The translations under genes and the position numbers were made by a program. This document shows, piece by piece, positions 1 through 5,324 of a stretch of 5,324 nt of DNA. The stretch is from an uncultured Synergistia bacterium (GTDB lineage Bacteria; Eremiobacterota; SpSt-956; JAKJGF01): NCBI GenBank assembly GCA_937888925.1, contig CALARM010000382.1, positions 1 through 5,324 of the forward strand. Reading direction: 5' to 3'. Each line of letters opens with the position of its first letter. Within the stretch, counting starts at the first letter, position 1. The notes under the pieces are model-generated. The model worked only from the letters and a program-made list of their open reading frames with translations. It made no database searches and was not told where the DNA came from.

Positions 1-86
1 AACAGGATATAAGGATTAAAAAGCTGGAAAGAGATCTCAGGGAATATATAGGAAAAGCTCAGACTATTACTGAATTCCATCACTGA
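1..86 (+). CDS. C-terminal tail of an unidentified protein (partial, 5' end outside window)
   Basis: Reading from base 3, 27 codons stay open and end at a TGA at 84-86. The peptide is charged and looks like an amphipathic helix (it contains KKLERDLREYIGK), as expected at the end of a helical or coiled-coil protein. No domain can be recognised from so short a tail. It runs convergently toward the PIN toxin gene, with 65 bases between the two stops. An open stretch of this length could arise by chance in AT-rich DNA, so the call rests on protein-like composition and on the other two + strand frames closing within the first 17 bases. The upstream sequence would settle it. Confidence 0.38.
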   Translation, partial: QDIRIKKLERDLREYIGKAQTITEFHH

Positions 87-151
87 ATACCTCATCGTGA
101 ATTTAATTTTAAATTTCTGTTCTATGGCAATAATCAGGTAAATCCTGTTCT
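87..151. other. Convergent intergenic gap with AT-rich dyad and small inverted repeat
   Basis: This gap separates two convergent stop codons. It holds an AT-rich imperfect palindrome around 98-117. It also holds one arm of a perfect 7-bp inverted repeat, AGGTAAA at 136-142, whose partner TTTACCT at 151-157 overlaps the toxin stop codon; the loop is 8 bases. Neither is followed by a U-tract on either strand, so a classical intrinsic terminator is not supported. A weak bidirectional terminator remains possible. Confidence 0.25.
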
Positions 152-562
152 TTACCTTATAAATCTTACTTTTGCCATATCTCTTTTTACAATCTCTTCA
201 AATTCATGATGATCTGATGTGATTATTTCTCCATCAAGTCTACAGGCAAGAGATATACAGAAACAGTCAGCCAATGATATTCTTCCTTTTATCTTATAAC
301 GACCTGTTTGTTTCCAAAAATCTGTCTCCATATCTTCTCTTACAGTAATTCCCATTAAAAGAAGCCCATCAATAACTGATTGAGCAAGATTTTCATCTCC
401 TGCCCTGAGAAACTCGTAAAACACCTCACACAGGTTAACTGCATGGATAAAGCATTTATTCTTACTATCAATCAACAATAACTCTACAATATCTGCCCCT
501 GGTTCATTATTTAAAAAAGCAATTAAAGCACAGGCATCAAAAATTATATTAACTTTTTTCAT
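152..562 (-). CDS. vapC: VapC-like PIN-domain ribonuclease toxin
   Basis: The product is 136 aa, the usual size for a single PIN-domain toxin of a type II toxin-antitoxin system. PIN toxins are Mg2+-dependent endoribonucleases, and several characterised VapCs cut tRNA or rRNA. The acidic metal-binding residues can be placed by motif: D9 in IIFDACALIAF, E46 in NLCEVFYE, D99 in SLADCFCISLA and D117 in IITSDHHEF. All four are present, so the enzyme looks intact. The ATG overlaps the antitoxin stop as ATGA (559-562). A purine-rich GGAAGAGAGG lies just upstream inside the antitoxin gene, so translation is probably coupled. The RNA target cannot be predicted. The product is cytoplasmic, with no signal peptide or membrane segment. 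Confidence 0.9.
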   Translation of the reverse strand: MKKVNIIFDACALIAFLNNEPGADIVELLLIDSKNKCFIHAVNLCEVFYEFLRAGDENLAQSVIDGLLLMGITVREDMETDFWKQTGRYKIKGRISLADCFCISLACRLDGEIITSDHHEFEEIVKRDMAKVRFIR

Positions 563-870
563 TTCCTCTCTTCCATTTCAATATCGTCCAGTTTCCTTTT
601 AATAAAATCCCCTGTTGAAACACCGGTGTAAGCATATTTGCCTTTCATTGATTTTATATGTCTTATCCTTTCTTCTTCATCAGTAAATTGGTTATGAGAA
701 TATTCTTTAATCATTTCCGATACATCTTTATAGTTAAACTTCAGTCGTTTGCCTGTGCGGTATGTTTTTAATTTTCCCCCTTCTATCCATCTATGGAGAG
801 TGCTTTTGCTTATCCTGAGCAATTTTATAACTTCTGCAGATGTTAAAAATTCTGACTTAATTGTATCCAT
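559..870 (-). CDS. Excisionase/MerR-type helix-turn-helix antitoxin paired with the PIN toxin
   Basis: The product is 103 aa. Residues about 8-55 form a winged helix-turn-helix of the excisionase (HTH_17/MerR-like) family: FLTSAEVIKLLRISKSTLHR is the HTH, and GGKLKTYRTGKRLKF is the wing with a basic beta turn. The C-terminal part from about residue 60 is charged and contains KGKYAYTG followed by a helix ending EMEERK. Similar GKYA...EER tails occur on antitoxins of PIN toxins, so I infer that this part wraps and blocks the toxin. It is encoded first and overlaps vapC by 4 bases. The ATG is preceded by AAGGTGG at 876-882 with 5-base spacing. It probably represses its own promoter. A stand-alone excisionase is less likely given the tight coupling to a PIN gene. 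Confidence 0.85.
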   Translation of the reverse strand: MDTIKSEFLTSAEVIKLLRISKSTLHRWIEGGKLKTYRTGKRLKFNYKDVSEMIKEYSHNQFTDEEERIRHIKSMKGKYAYTGVSTGDFIKRKLDDIEMEERK

Positions 871-875
871 TTATA

Positions 876-882
876 CCACCTT
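876..882 (-). promoter_or_regulatory. Ribosome binding site of the antitoxin gene
   Basis: On the minus strand AAGGTGG lies 5 bases before the ATG at 870-868, a strong Shine-Dalgarno match that supports this start. Confidence 0.7.
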
Positions 883-893
883 CTTGCTTTTAT

Positions 894-921
894 ATTATCA
901 TATGTATTCATATGTTGTCAA
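894..921 (-). promoter_or_regulatory. Sigma70-type promoter of the toxin-antitoxin operon
   Basis: On the minus strand a perfect -35 box TTGACA (921-916) is followed after 16 bases by GATAAT (899-894), 5 of 6 to consensus. TAATAT (897-892) with an 18-base spacer is an alternative -10. Transcription would start at about 884-888 and leave a very short leader containing the AAGGTGG Shine-Dalgarno. The promoter is independent of the acyl-CoA synthetase gene upstream on the same strand. Confidence 0.72.
898..915 (-). promoter_or_regulatory. Putative antitoxin operator: two CATATG words in the promoter spacer
   Basis: Two palindromic CATATG hexamers (899-904 and 909-914) lie 10 bp apart, centre to centre, and fill the spacer between -35 and -10. 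In the antitoxin's direction they read as a direct repeat of ACATATGA. Sites one helical turn apart put two protein copies on the same face of the DNA and would block RNA polymerase. Autorepression by the antitoxin is known for many type II modules; its binding to this site is inferred. Confidence 0.5.
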
Positions 922-999
922 ATATTTAAAACATACTGCAAATCAACTGAATCATTTCTAAACACATTTCCCCTGCCGGCAGTTATCTCAACACATTAC

Positions 1000-1024
1000 G
1001 AATTAAGGGTTTATTAATTAATTC
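1000..1024. repeat. AT-rich inverted repeat downstream of the acyl-CoA synthetase gene
   Basis: GAATTAA (1000-1006) and TTAATTC (1018-1024) form a perfect 7-bp inverted repeat with an 11-base loop, 15-39 bases past the synthetase stop. The stem has only one G:C pair and no U-tract follows, so it is at best a weak terminator or a 3'-end structure. Confidence 0.22.
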
Positions 1025-1038
1025 AGGTTTTATTCCAC

Positions 1039-2670
1039 TCACCATTCTTCCATCGTAGAAACATCCCCTGCATCTATTCCCATATAGGTGGCCTTAAGAA
1101 CCCTTCTCATAATCTTTCCGCTCTTATTTTTCGGTATATTATCGGTAAAAACCACTTCCTTCGGTGTGGCCACAGTAGATAATTTATTCGAAAGATAAAG
1201 ACGAATCTTAAGCTTTAATTCCTCCGGCTCAAAAATCTCTCCTTTAGTTTTAACAAAAACCACGATAGCTTCAAACAATATATCGTCAGGCACAGCCACT
1301 GCAGCAGACTCAGACACTTCAGGCAGTTCAAGGAGTGCACTTTCTATCTCAAAGGGTGAGATAAGATGGCCTGCAGTATTTATCACATCATCACTTCTTC
1401 CCAGGAACCAGAAATATCCCTCTTCATCCATTCTGGCTTCATCTCCTGTGAAATAGCAAGAATTTTTGAACTTATTTCCATATACGTCAGGATTATTCAG
1501 GTAAGCGGTAAACATGGAAGGCCAGTCGGGTTTGAGACAGAGATAGCCGGGAGAATTGACTGTTTCTTCGGAGAAATTTTCCATGTTTATTATCTTTGCC
1601 GTTATTGTATCTACAGGCTTTCCCATAGACCCGGCTTTTATCTCCAGTCCCGGCCGGTTTGCTATCATTATGGCCCCTGTTTCAGTCTGAAACCATGTAT
1701 CATAAATATCTTTATTGAGCACCCTTCTTCCCCAGGATAAAATTTCAGGATTAAGTGGTTCTCCTACGGAAAAAATATATTTTAACGAGGAAAGATCAAA
1801 AGAACGGTAGAATTCATCTTCTCCAGTCATAAGCATTCTTAAAAGTGTGGGGGCAGTATACCAGATTGTAATTTTTTCTTCAGAAAGTATCCTGAAATAG
1901 GTTTCACAATCAAAAGCTCCTTCGAAATGTATCTGAGATACTCCAAGACTCCAGGGGCCTATTATTCCGTATGATGTTCCTGTTACCCATCCCTGGTCAG
2001 CAGTGCACCAGTAAGTTTCATGTTCATTCAGTTGAAGGATTTCGGCAGATGTTTTATTTATCATTTCCACTGCGCCATGGACATGGAGAACACCTTTCGG
2101 TTTGCCGGTAGAACCGGAGGTGTAATGAAGCACTGAAGGGGTGTTACGGGAAGTCTCTTTTACTTCAAAAGAGGAAGAAACCTTTTCCGTAAGACTGGTA
2201 TAGCTCAGTATTTTTGAAGAAATATCAGCTTCTTCATCTGTAAGGATGATATATTTCAGATGAGGAAGATGGTGTTCTATTTTCTTTATTTTTCTGTAGA
2301 GATTCTTTTTTGTAAAAACCACAGAAGCTTTTGAGTCAGAAAGCCTGTCAAGAAGTGCTTCTTCTCCGAAGTTTGAGAAAAGTGTTCCTGCTATGGCTTT
2401 ATATTTTAATATGCCGGTAAATATAAAGAACTGTTCCGGCACTTTCGGGAGATATGTAAAAATGACATCTCCTTCTTTTATGCCGAGCATATGTAAAATA
2501 TTGGCTGTTTTATTTGAGTAAATATGAAGATCTTCAAAGGTAAAATCTTTTCTGCGGAAATCTTTTGTAATGAAATTAAAAGCCCTTTTACGGGACAGAC
2601 CTTTTTCACACTGAAGGGTTGAGCATATGTAGCCCGAGTTGTACTGGTTGTTTTCAGTTATGTGATTCAT
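1039..2670 (-). CDS. AMP-forming acyl-CoA synthetase, acetate--CoA ligase type
   Basis: The product is a 543-aa ANL-superfamily enzyme that activates a short carboxylate, probably acetate, with ATP and CoA to acyl-CoA, AMP and PPi. Numbered from the ATG at 2670: phosphate loop TSGSTGKPKG 184-193, GWVTG 227-231, SVGEPLNP 301-308, DTWFQTETG 324-332, YFTGD 406-410, GRSDD hinge 424-428, TAGH 432-435, and catalytic Lys519 in PKNKSGKIMRR. It is nearer the shorter Bacillus-type AcsA (about 570 aa) than the roughly 650-aa Acs. The acyl-pocket Trp of acetyl-CoA synthetases is Phe327 here. An in-frame TTG at 2700 would add 10 residues but has no Shine-Dalgarno; the ATG at 2670 follows a GGGAAAAAGAG tract and is preferred. 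Acetate is the likeliest substrate, but propionate or another short acid is possible. Confidence 0.88.
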   Translation of the reverse strand: MNHITENNQYNSGYICSTLQCEKGLSRKRAFNFITKDFRRKDFTFEDLHIYSNKTANILHMLGIKEGDVIFTYLPKVPEQFFIFTGILKYKAIAGTLFSNFGEEALLDRLSDSKASVVFTKKNLYRKIKKIEHHLPHLKYIILTDEEADISSKILSYTSLTEKVSSSFEVKETSRNTPSVLHYTSGSTGKPKGVLHVHGAVEMINKTSAEILQLNEHETYWCTADQGWVTGTSYGIIGPWSLGVSQIHFEGAFDCETYFRILSEEKITIWYTAPTLLRMLMTGEDEFYRSFDLSSLKYIFSVGEPLNPEILSWGRRVLNKDIYDTWFQTETGAIMIANRPGLEIKAGSMGKPVDTITAKIINMENFSEETVNSPGYLCLKPDWPSMFTAYLNNPDVYGNKFKNSCYFTGDEARMDEEGYFWFLGRSDDVINTAGHLISPFEIESALLELPEVSESAAVAVPDDILFEAIVVFVKTKGEIFEPEELKLKIRLYLSNKLSTVATPKEVVFTDNIPKNKSGKIMRRVLKATYMGIDAGDVSTMEEW

Positions 2671-2764
2671 AGACAAAATTACTCTTTTTCCCTTTCTCAA
2701 ATTTTAATCGTAACCAGTGACAGGAAGACTTTTATATATAATTCAAGTATACAATTCAGAGGAT

Positions 2765-2793
2765 ATAATAATATATAAGGGAGTAAGAGTCAA
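2765..2793 (-). promoter_or_regulatory. Sigma70-type promoter of the acyl-CoA synthetase gene
   Basis: On the minus strand TTGACT (2793-2788, 5/6) is followed after exactly 17 bases by TATTAT (2770-2765, 5/6). Transcription would start near 2757-2760 and leave a leader of roughly 90 bases before the ATG at 2670. The -10 overlaps a TATAAT on the opposite strand, so divergent promoters could compete here. Confidence 0.55.
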
Positions 2794-2877
2794 TAGGAAT
2801 GCCGGGGGAATATCTGAAAAAAATAACCCTGCCAAATTGTTAGAACGGTTATTATCCTCGCGTCACGATATAAATAG

Positions 2878-2904
2878 TATACAAATAACAGAGGAATTTA
2901 TAAT
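2878..2904 (+). promoter_or_regulatory. Possible promoter of the gmd operon
   Basis: A consensus -10 TATAAT (2899-2904) has a partial -35 TATACA (2878-2883, 4/6) at a short 15-base spacing. Transcription would start at about 2910, 50 bases before gmd. Other TATAAT words at 2737 and 2764 lack a good -35 partner. The operon may instead use an activator or a promoter not recognised here. Confidence 0.25.
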
Positions 2905-2946
2905 GAAATGAAGAATTTAGAACTTTACTTTAACACCACAGAAACT

Positions 2947-2951
2947 GGAGG
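2947..2951 (+). promoter_or_regulatory. Ribosome binding site fixing the TTG start of gmd
   Basis: GGAGG lies 9 bases before the TTG at 2961. The dinucleotide-binding motif starts at residue 7, and the next in-frame ATG is far inside the protein (residue 57), so the TTG start is needed. Confidence 0.75.
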
Positions 2952-2960
2952 TATTTAACT

Positions 2961-4058
2961 TTGAAAAAAGCCCTTATTACAGGAATAACAGGTCAGGACG
3001 GCTCTTACCTTGCAGAACTTCTTTTATCAAAAGGATATGAAGTTCATGGGATTATAAGAAGAGCTTCCGGCTTCAACACGGGAAGAATAGATCATATCTA
3101 TAAAGATCTTCACGAAAAAGATGTCACCATGAAACTTCATTACGGAGACATGACAGATGCAAGTAATTTGAGCAGATTAATTGAAAAATTGTCTCCTGAT
3201 GAAATATATAATCTTGCAGCCCAGAGCCATGTAAAAGTTTCTTTCGAACTGCCCGAATATACGGGGAATGTCGATGCCCTGGGAACCCTGAGACTTTTAG
3301 ATGCAATAAGGGAAGCAAGGATTGATACAAAAGTATATCAGGCTTCTACAAGTGAACTGTACGGTATGGCTCCTGAAATTCCTCAGACGGAAACAGACAG
3401 ATTTTATCCCCGCAGTCCCTATGCATGTGCGAAGCTTTACGGATACTGGATAACAGTGAACTACAGAGAAGCCTATAATATGTATGCCTGTAACGGCATA
3501 CTCTTCAATCACGAATCCCCTCGAAGAGGAGAGAGATTTGTTACAAGGAAGATTACAAGAGCCATAGCAAAAATGAAAGCAGGGAAAGAGGACAGACTGT
3601 ATCTCGGAAATCTGAATGCAAAAAGAGACTGGGGCTACAGCCCTGAATATGTTGAAGCAATGTGGCTTATGTTAAACCAGGATACACCTGATGACTTTGT
3701 TATAGCTACAGGAGAAACTCATACTATAAGAGAATTCTTACAGGAAGCTTTCACCTATGCAGGTTATGATATAACATGGGAAGGTGAAGGGATTGACGAA
3801 AAGATTCTGGATAAGAAAAGCGGAAAAATTCTTATGGAAATAGATCCTGCATATTTCCGTGCCACAGAAACGGAAATTCTTATCGGTGATTACAGTAAGG
3901 CTAAAAAGAAAATGGGATGGGAACCGAAGGTAAAATTTAAAGAGCTTGTAAGAATAATGCTCGATGCCGATATGAGAAAAAGGGGAATTACCCCTCCCGG
4001 AGACGGAGACAGGATAATAAAAGAAAAATTTGCAGTGAAATGGTGGGGTGAAGACTGA
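2961..4058 (+). CDS. gmd: GDP-mannose 4,6-dehydratase
   Basis: This cytoplasmic enzyme converts GDP-D-mannose to GDP-4-keto-6-deoxy-D-mannose, the first step to GDP-fucose, GDP-rhamnose and related sugars. The product is 365 aa (E. coli Gmd is 373 aa), an extended short-chain dehydrogenase. The Rossmann motif is [10 protein letters not shown] at 7-16. The catalytic set is complete: T130 and E132 in STSELYG, Y154 and K158 in RSPYACAK, matching T132, E134, Y156 and K160 of E. coli Gmd at a constant offset of two. The family segment [20 protein letters not shown] lies at 180-199, and [20 protein letters not shown] lies at 216-235. It starts with TTG after a good GGAGG. Its TGA overlaps the next gene's ATG by one base (TGATG), so the two are almost certainly co-transcribed and translationally coupled. 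Confidence 0.97.
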   Translation: MKKALITGITGQDGSYLAELLLSKGYEVHGIIRRASGFNTGRIDHIYKDLHEKDVTMKLHYGDMTDASNLSRLIEKLSPDEIYNLAAQSHVKVSFELPEYTGNVDALGTLRLLDAIREARIDTKVYQASTSELYGMAPEIPQTETDRFYPRSPYACAKLYGYWITVNYREAYNMYACNGILFNHESPRRGERFVTRKITRAIAKMKAGKEDRLYLGNLNAKRDWGYSPEYVEAMWLMLNQDTPDDFVIATGETHTIREFLQEAFTYAGYDITWEGEGIDEKILDKKSGKILMEIDPAYFRATETEILIGDYSKAKKKMGWEPKVKFKELVRIMLDADMRKRGITPPGDGDRIIKEKFAVKWWGED

Positions 4059-4999
4059 TGGAATTCTGGAAAGATAAAAAAATTCTCCTTACGGGAGGCC
4101 ACGGGTTTCTCGGGTCTTTTATACATGAGAAATTACTTGAAAGAGGTGTAAAGGAAGAAGATATAAAAGTACCTGATGTAAAAGACTGTGATCTAAGGAT
4201 TATGGATAATTGCGTAAAATCGGTTAAAGATATGGATATTGTTATACATCTGGCGGCATCGGTAGGAGGTATAGGGTTTAACAAGAAATATCCCGGCACG
4301 CTTTTCTATGATAATGCCATAATGGGCATTCAACTTATAGAAGCGGCAAGAATTGAAGGAGTAAAGAAATTTGTTACCCTGGGAACAATCTGTGCATATC
4401 CGAAATTCACACCTGTGCCTTTCAAAGAGGAGAATCTCTGGCACGGATACCCGGAGGAAACAAATGCGCCTTACGGAGTGGCAAAGAAGATGCTTCTCGT
4501 TCAATGCCAGTCCTACAGGGATCAGTACGGATTTAACGGCATATATCTTCTCCCTGTTAATCTATACGGTCCCAGAGATAATTTCCATCTGGAACACTCT
4601 CATGTAATACCGGCTCTAATAAGAAAAATGGTTGACGCAAAGAAAAGAGGAGACAGAGAGGTTACAGTATGGGGCACAGGAGAGGTATCAAGAGAATTTC
4701 TCTATGTGGAAGATGCGGCAGAAGGAATATTACTTGCTGCTGAGAAATATAATAAAAGTGATCCTGTAAATCTCGGAGTAGGGAAAGAAATAAAGATAAA
4801 GGATCTTGTAGAATTGATAGTAGAGCTTACAGGCTATAAAGGGCAGATCATCTGGGACAAATCGAAACCGGACGGCCAGCCCAGAAGAAGCCTTGATGTA
4901 AAAAGAGCACAGGAAGAATTCGGTTTTGTGGCAAAAAAAGATTTCAGAGAAGGACTCAGGGAAACGATTAAATGGTATGAAGGGAATTGTGAAAAGTGA
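4058..4999 (+). CDS. fcl: GDP-L-fucose synthase-type NAD(P)-dependent epimerase/reductase
   Basis: The likely role is 3,5-epimerisation and 4-reduction of the Gmd product to GDP-L-fucose, in the cytoplasm, using NADPH. The product is 313 aa, close to the family length of about 320. The Rossmann motif is TGGHGFLGS at 12-20. GTICAYPK at 109-116 carries the catalytic Cys112; Y139 and K143 form YxxxK in APYGVAKK; H182 lies in SHVIPAL after [18 protein letters not shown] lies at 270-277. These correspond to E. coli Fcl C109, Y136, K140 and H179 at a constant offset of three. The catalytic Ser107 position is Thr110 here, which SDR enzymes tolerate. Cys112 and His182, the epimerisation acid/base pair, argue for a true fucose synthase over a plain 4-reductase (Rmd). 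It overlaps gmd by one base. A GDP-colitose or other 6-deoxyhexose product cannot be excluded. Confidence 0.88.
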   Translation: MEFWKDKKILLTGGHGFLGSFIHEKLLERGVKEEDIKVPDVKDCDLRIMDNCVKSVKDMDIVIHLAASVGGIGFNKKYPGTLFYDNAIMGIQLIEAARIEGVKKFVTLGTICAYPKFTPVPFKEENLWHGYPEETNAPYGVAKKMLLVQCQSYRDQYGFNGIYLLPVNLYGPRDNFHLEHSHVIPALIRKMVDAKKRGDREVTVWGTGEVSREFLYVEDAAEGILLAAEKYNKSDPVNLGVGKEIKIKDLVELIVELTGYKGQIIWDKSKPDGQPRRSLDVKRAQEEFGFVAKKDFREGLRETIKWYEGNCEK

Positions 5000-5006
5000 A
5001 ACATAC

Positions 5007-5062
5007 ATCACCTATCACGTATCACGCATCACCCGTCACGCCTTACGCGTCACCCGTCACGA
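5007..5062 (+). repeat. Heptanucleotide tandem repeat, eight degenerate copies
   Basis: Eight consecutive 7-bp units fill most of the gap between fcl and the permease gene. The consensus is RTCACSY (usually ATCACGC or GTCACGC). The first four units begin with A. From the fifth on they begin with G, except the sixth, which is CTTACGC. The eighth ends in A and runs into the next gene's leader. The array starts 8 bases after the fcl stop and ends just before the Shine-Dalgarno. It is neither coding nor CRISPR, since it has no spacers. It is more G/C-rich than its flanks. Confidence 0.85.
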
Positions 5063-5066
5063 TTTC

Positions 5067-5074
5067 AAAGGAGG
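5067..5074 (+). promoter_or_regulatory. Ribosome binding site of the permease gene
   Basis: AAAGGAGG, essentially the full anti-16S match, lies 5 bases before the ATG at 5080 and immediately after the tandem repeat. It fixes the start of the truncated permease gene. Confidence 0.85.
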
Positions 5075-5079
5075 AACCA

Positions 5080-5324
5080 ATGACTGCAGCACTGGCAGAA
5101 GATAAGAAAAAAACAGAATTTACAATAGTCATAGAAGCAGGTCGCACCGAAAAGGAATACTGGAAAGACCTGTGGCGGTACAGGGAATTATTTTATTTCC
5201 TTGCATGGAGGGATATTCTGGTACGGTATAAACAGACTGCCATAGGTGTGGCATGGAGCCTTATAAGACCGCTTCTTACCATGATCGTCTTTACGGTAAT
5301 CTTCGGGAAACTGGCAAAATTACC
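5080..5324 (+). CDS. ABC-2 type polysaccharide export permease, Wzm/KpsM/TagG-like (partial, 3' end outside window)
   Basis: The first 81 codons are present and the frame is open to the window edge. A hydrophilic N-terminal tail (about 1-25) is followed by YWKDLWRYRELFYFLAWRDI (27-46), then VRYKQTAIGVAWSLIRPLL (48-66), then the first membrane segment (about 61-76). The RYKQT-x-IG-x-x-W pattern is typical of membrane subunits of ABC-2 exporters for O-antigen, capsule or teichoic acid chains. Such a protein would sit in the inner membrane and pair with an ATPase (Wzt/KpsT/TagH), which would be expected just downstream outside the window. It follows fcl after an 80-base gap containing the heptamer array and has a very strong Shine-Dalgarno. 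It probably exports a glycan containing the 6-deoxyhexose made by Gmd and Fcl. Confidence 0.88.
   Translation, partial: MTAALAEDKKKTEFTIVIEAGRTEKEYWKDLWRYRELFYFLAWRDILVRYKQTAIGVAWSLIRPLLTMIVFTVIFGKLAKL

Larger units (their letters stand above)
2671..2960. other. Divergent intergenic region between acyl-CoA synthetase and gmd
   Basis: These 290 bases separate two divergent genes and contain no convincing gene. They hold the synthetase promoter (2765-2793), AT-rich tracts with TATAAT-like words at 2737-2742, 2764-2769 and 2899-2904, and the gmd ribosome binding site. A 64-codon GTG-start frame at 2717-2911 has no Shine-Dalgarno and no recognisable motif and is not called. No terminator, RNA gene, ops/JUMPstart-like motif or riboswitch was seen. 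Confidence 0.6.

Noticed and set aside
136..157. AGGTAAA/TTTACCT hairpin at the toxin gene end as a terminator
   Set aside because: Only 7 bp with few G:C pairs, an 8-base loop and no U-tract on either strand. Mentioned in the gap entry but not called as a terminator.
749..961. + strand frame opposite the antitoxin gene
   Set aside because: It is a shadow of the antitoxin and its promoter in the opposite direction, with no ribosome binding site or domain.
973..982. Perfect palindrome CTGCCGGCAG downstream of the acyl-CoA synthetase gene
   Set aside because: The arms abut with no loop and no U-tract follows on either strand, so it is not an intrinsic terminator. A single 10-bp palindrome is weak evidence for a binding site.
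2671..2700. Ten-residue N-terminal extension of the acyl-CoA synthetase from a TTG at 2700
   Set aside because: No Shine-Dalgarno precedes the TTG, and a purine-rich tract lies between it and the ATG at 2670. The longer start remains possible but is less likely.
2717..2911. 64-codon + strand frame with GTG start in the divergent intergenic region
   Set aside because: No Shine-Dalgarno before the GTG, no recognisable motif, and overlap with the synthetase promoter. The AT-rich composition makes a chance frame likely.
3124..5011. Several minus-strand frames of 68-103 codons opposite gmd and fcl, and a 78-codon + strand frame at 4371-4607 inside fcl
   Set aside because: All lie within strongly supported conserved genes, lack ribosome binding sites and have no protein family signature.
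5007..5062. CRISPR-like repeat array
   Set aside because: The units are 7 bp, directly abutting and degenerate, with no spacers, so this is a simple tandem repeat.

Overview
The window is AT-rich bacterial DNA, by eye well below 50% GC. Arg codons are mostly AGA/AGG, Ile is often ATA, and Shine-Dalgarno sequences are strong. It carries a GDP-6-deoxyhexose pathway next to an ABC-2 polysaccharide-export permease, which suggests an envelope polysaccharide or O-antigen producer, most likely a Gram-negative bacterium. The phylum cannot be fixed from this sequence; an anaerobic lineage of the Nitrospirota or Desulfobacterota type is only a guess.

Layout. (1) Positions 1-86: apparent C-terminal tail of a + strand gene entering from the left. 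(2) Positions 152-870, minus strand: a two-gene toxin-antitoxin module, with an excisionase-type helix-turn-helix antitoxin followed by a VapC-like PIN-domain RNase toxin. They overlap by 4 bases (ATGA). A near-consensus sigma70 promoter lies just upstream, and its spacer carries two CATATG words one helical turn apart, a good operator candidate. (3) Positions 1039-2670, minus strand: an AMP-forming acyl-CoA (acetyl-CoA) synthetase with its own probable promoter at 2765-2793. (4) Positions 2671-2960: a divergent AT-rich intergenic region. (5) From 2961, + strand: gmd (GDP-mannose 4,6-dehydratase), then an fcl-type GDP-4-keto-6-deoxymannose epimerase/reductase overlapping it by one base, then a heptanucleotide tandem repeat, then the start of a Wzm/KpsM/TagG-like permease cut by the window end.

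How the genes work together. Gmd converts GDP-D-mannose to GDP-4-keto-6-deoxy-D-mannose. The second enzyme converts that to GDP-L-fucose or a closely related 6-deoxyhexose. The permease would export the glycan containing this sugar. The order dehydratase, reductase, export permease resembles ABC-transporter-dependent O-antigen loci. The toxin-antitoxin pair and the acyl-CoA synthetase show no functional link to this cluster.

Nothing here amounts to a clearly undescribed system. The points most worth checking are the heptamer repeat array between fcl and the permease, the phased operator in the toxin-antitoxin promoter, and a Trp-to-Phe change in the acyl pocket of the synthetase.
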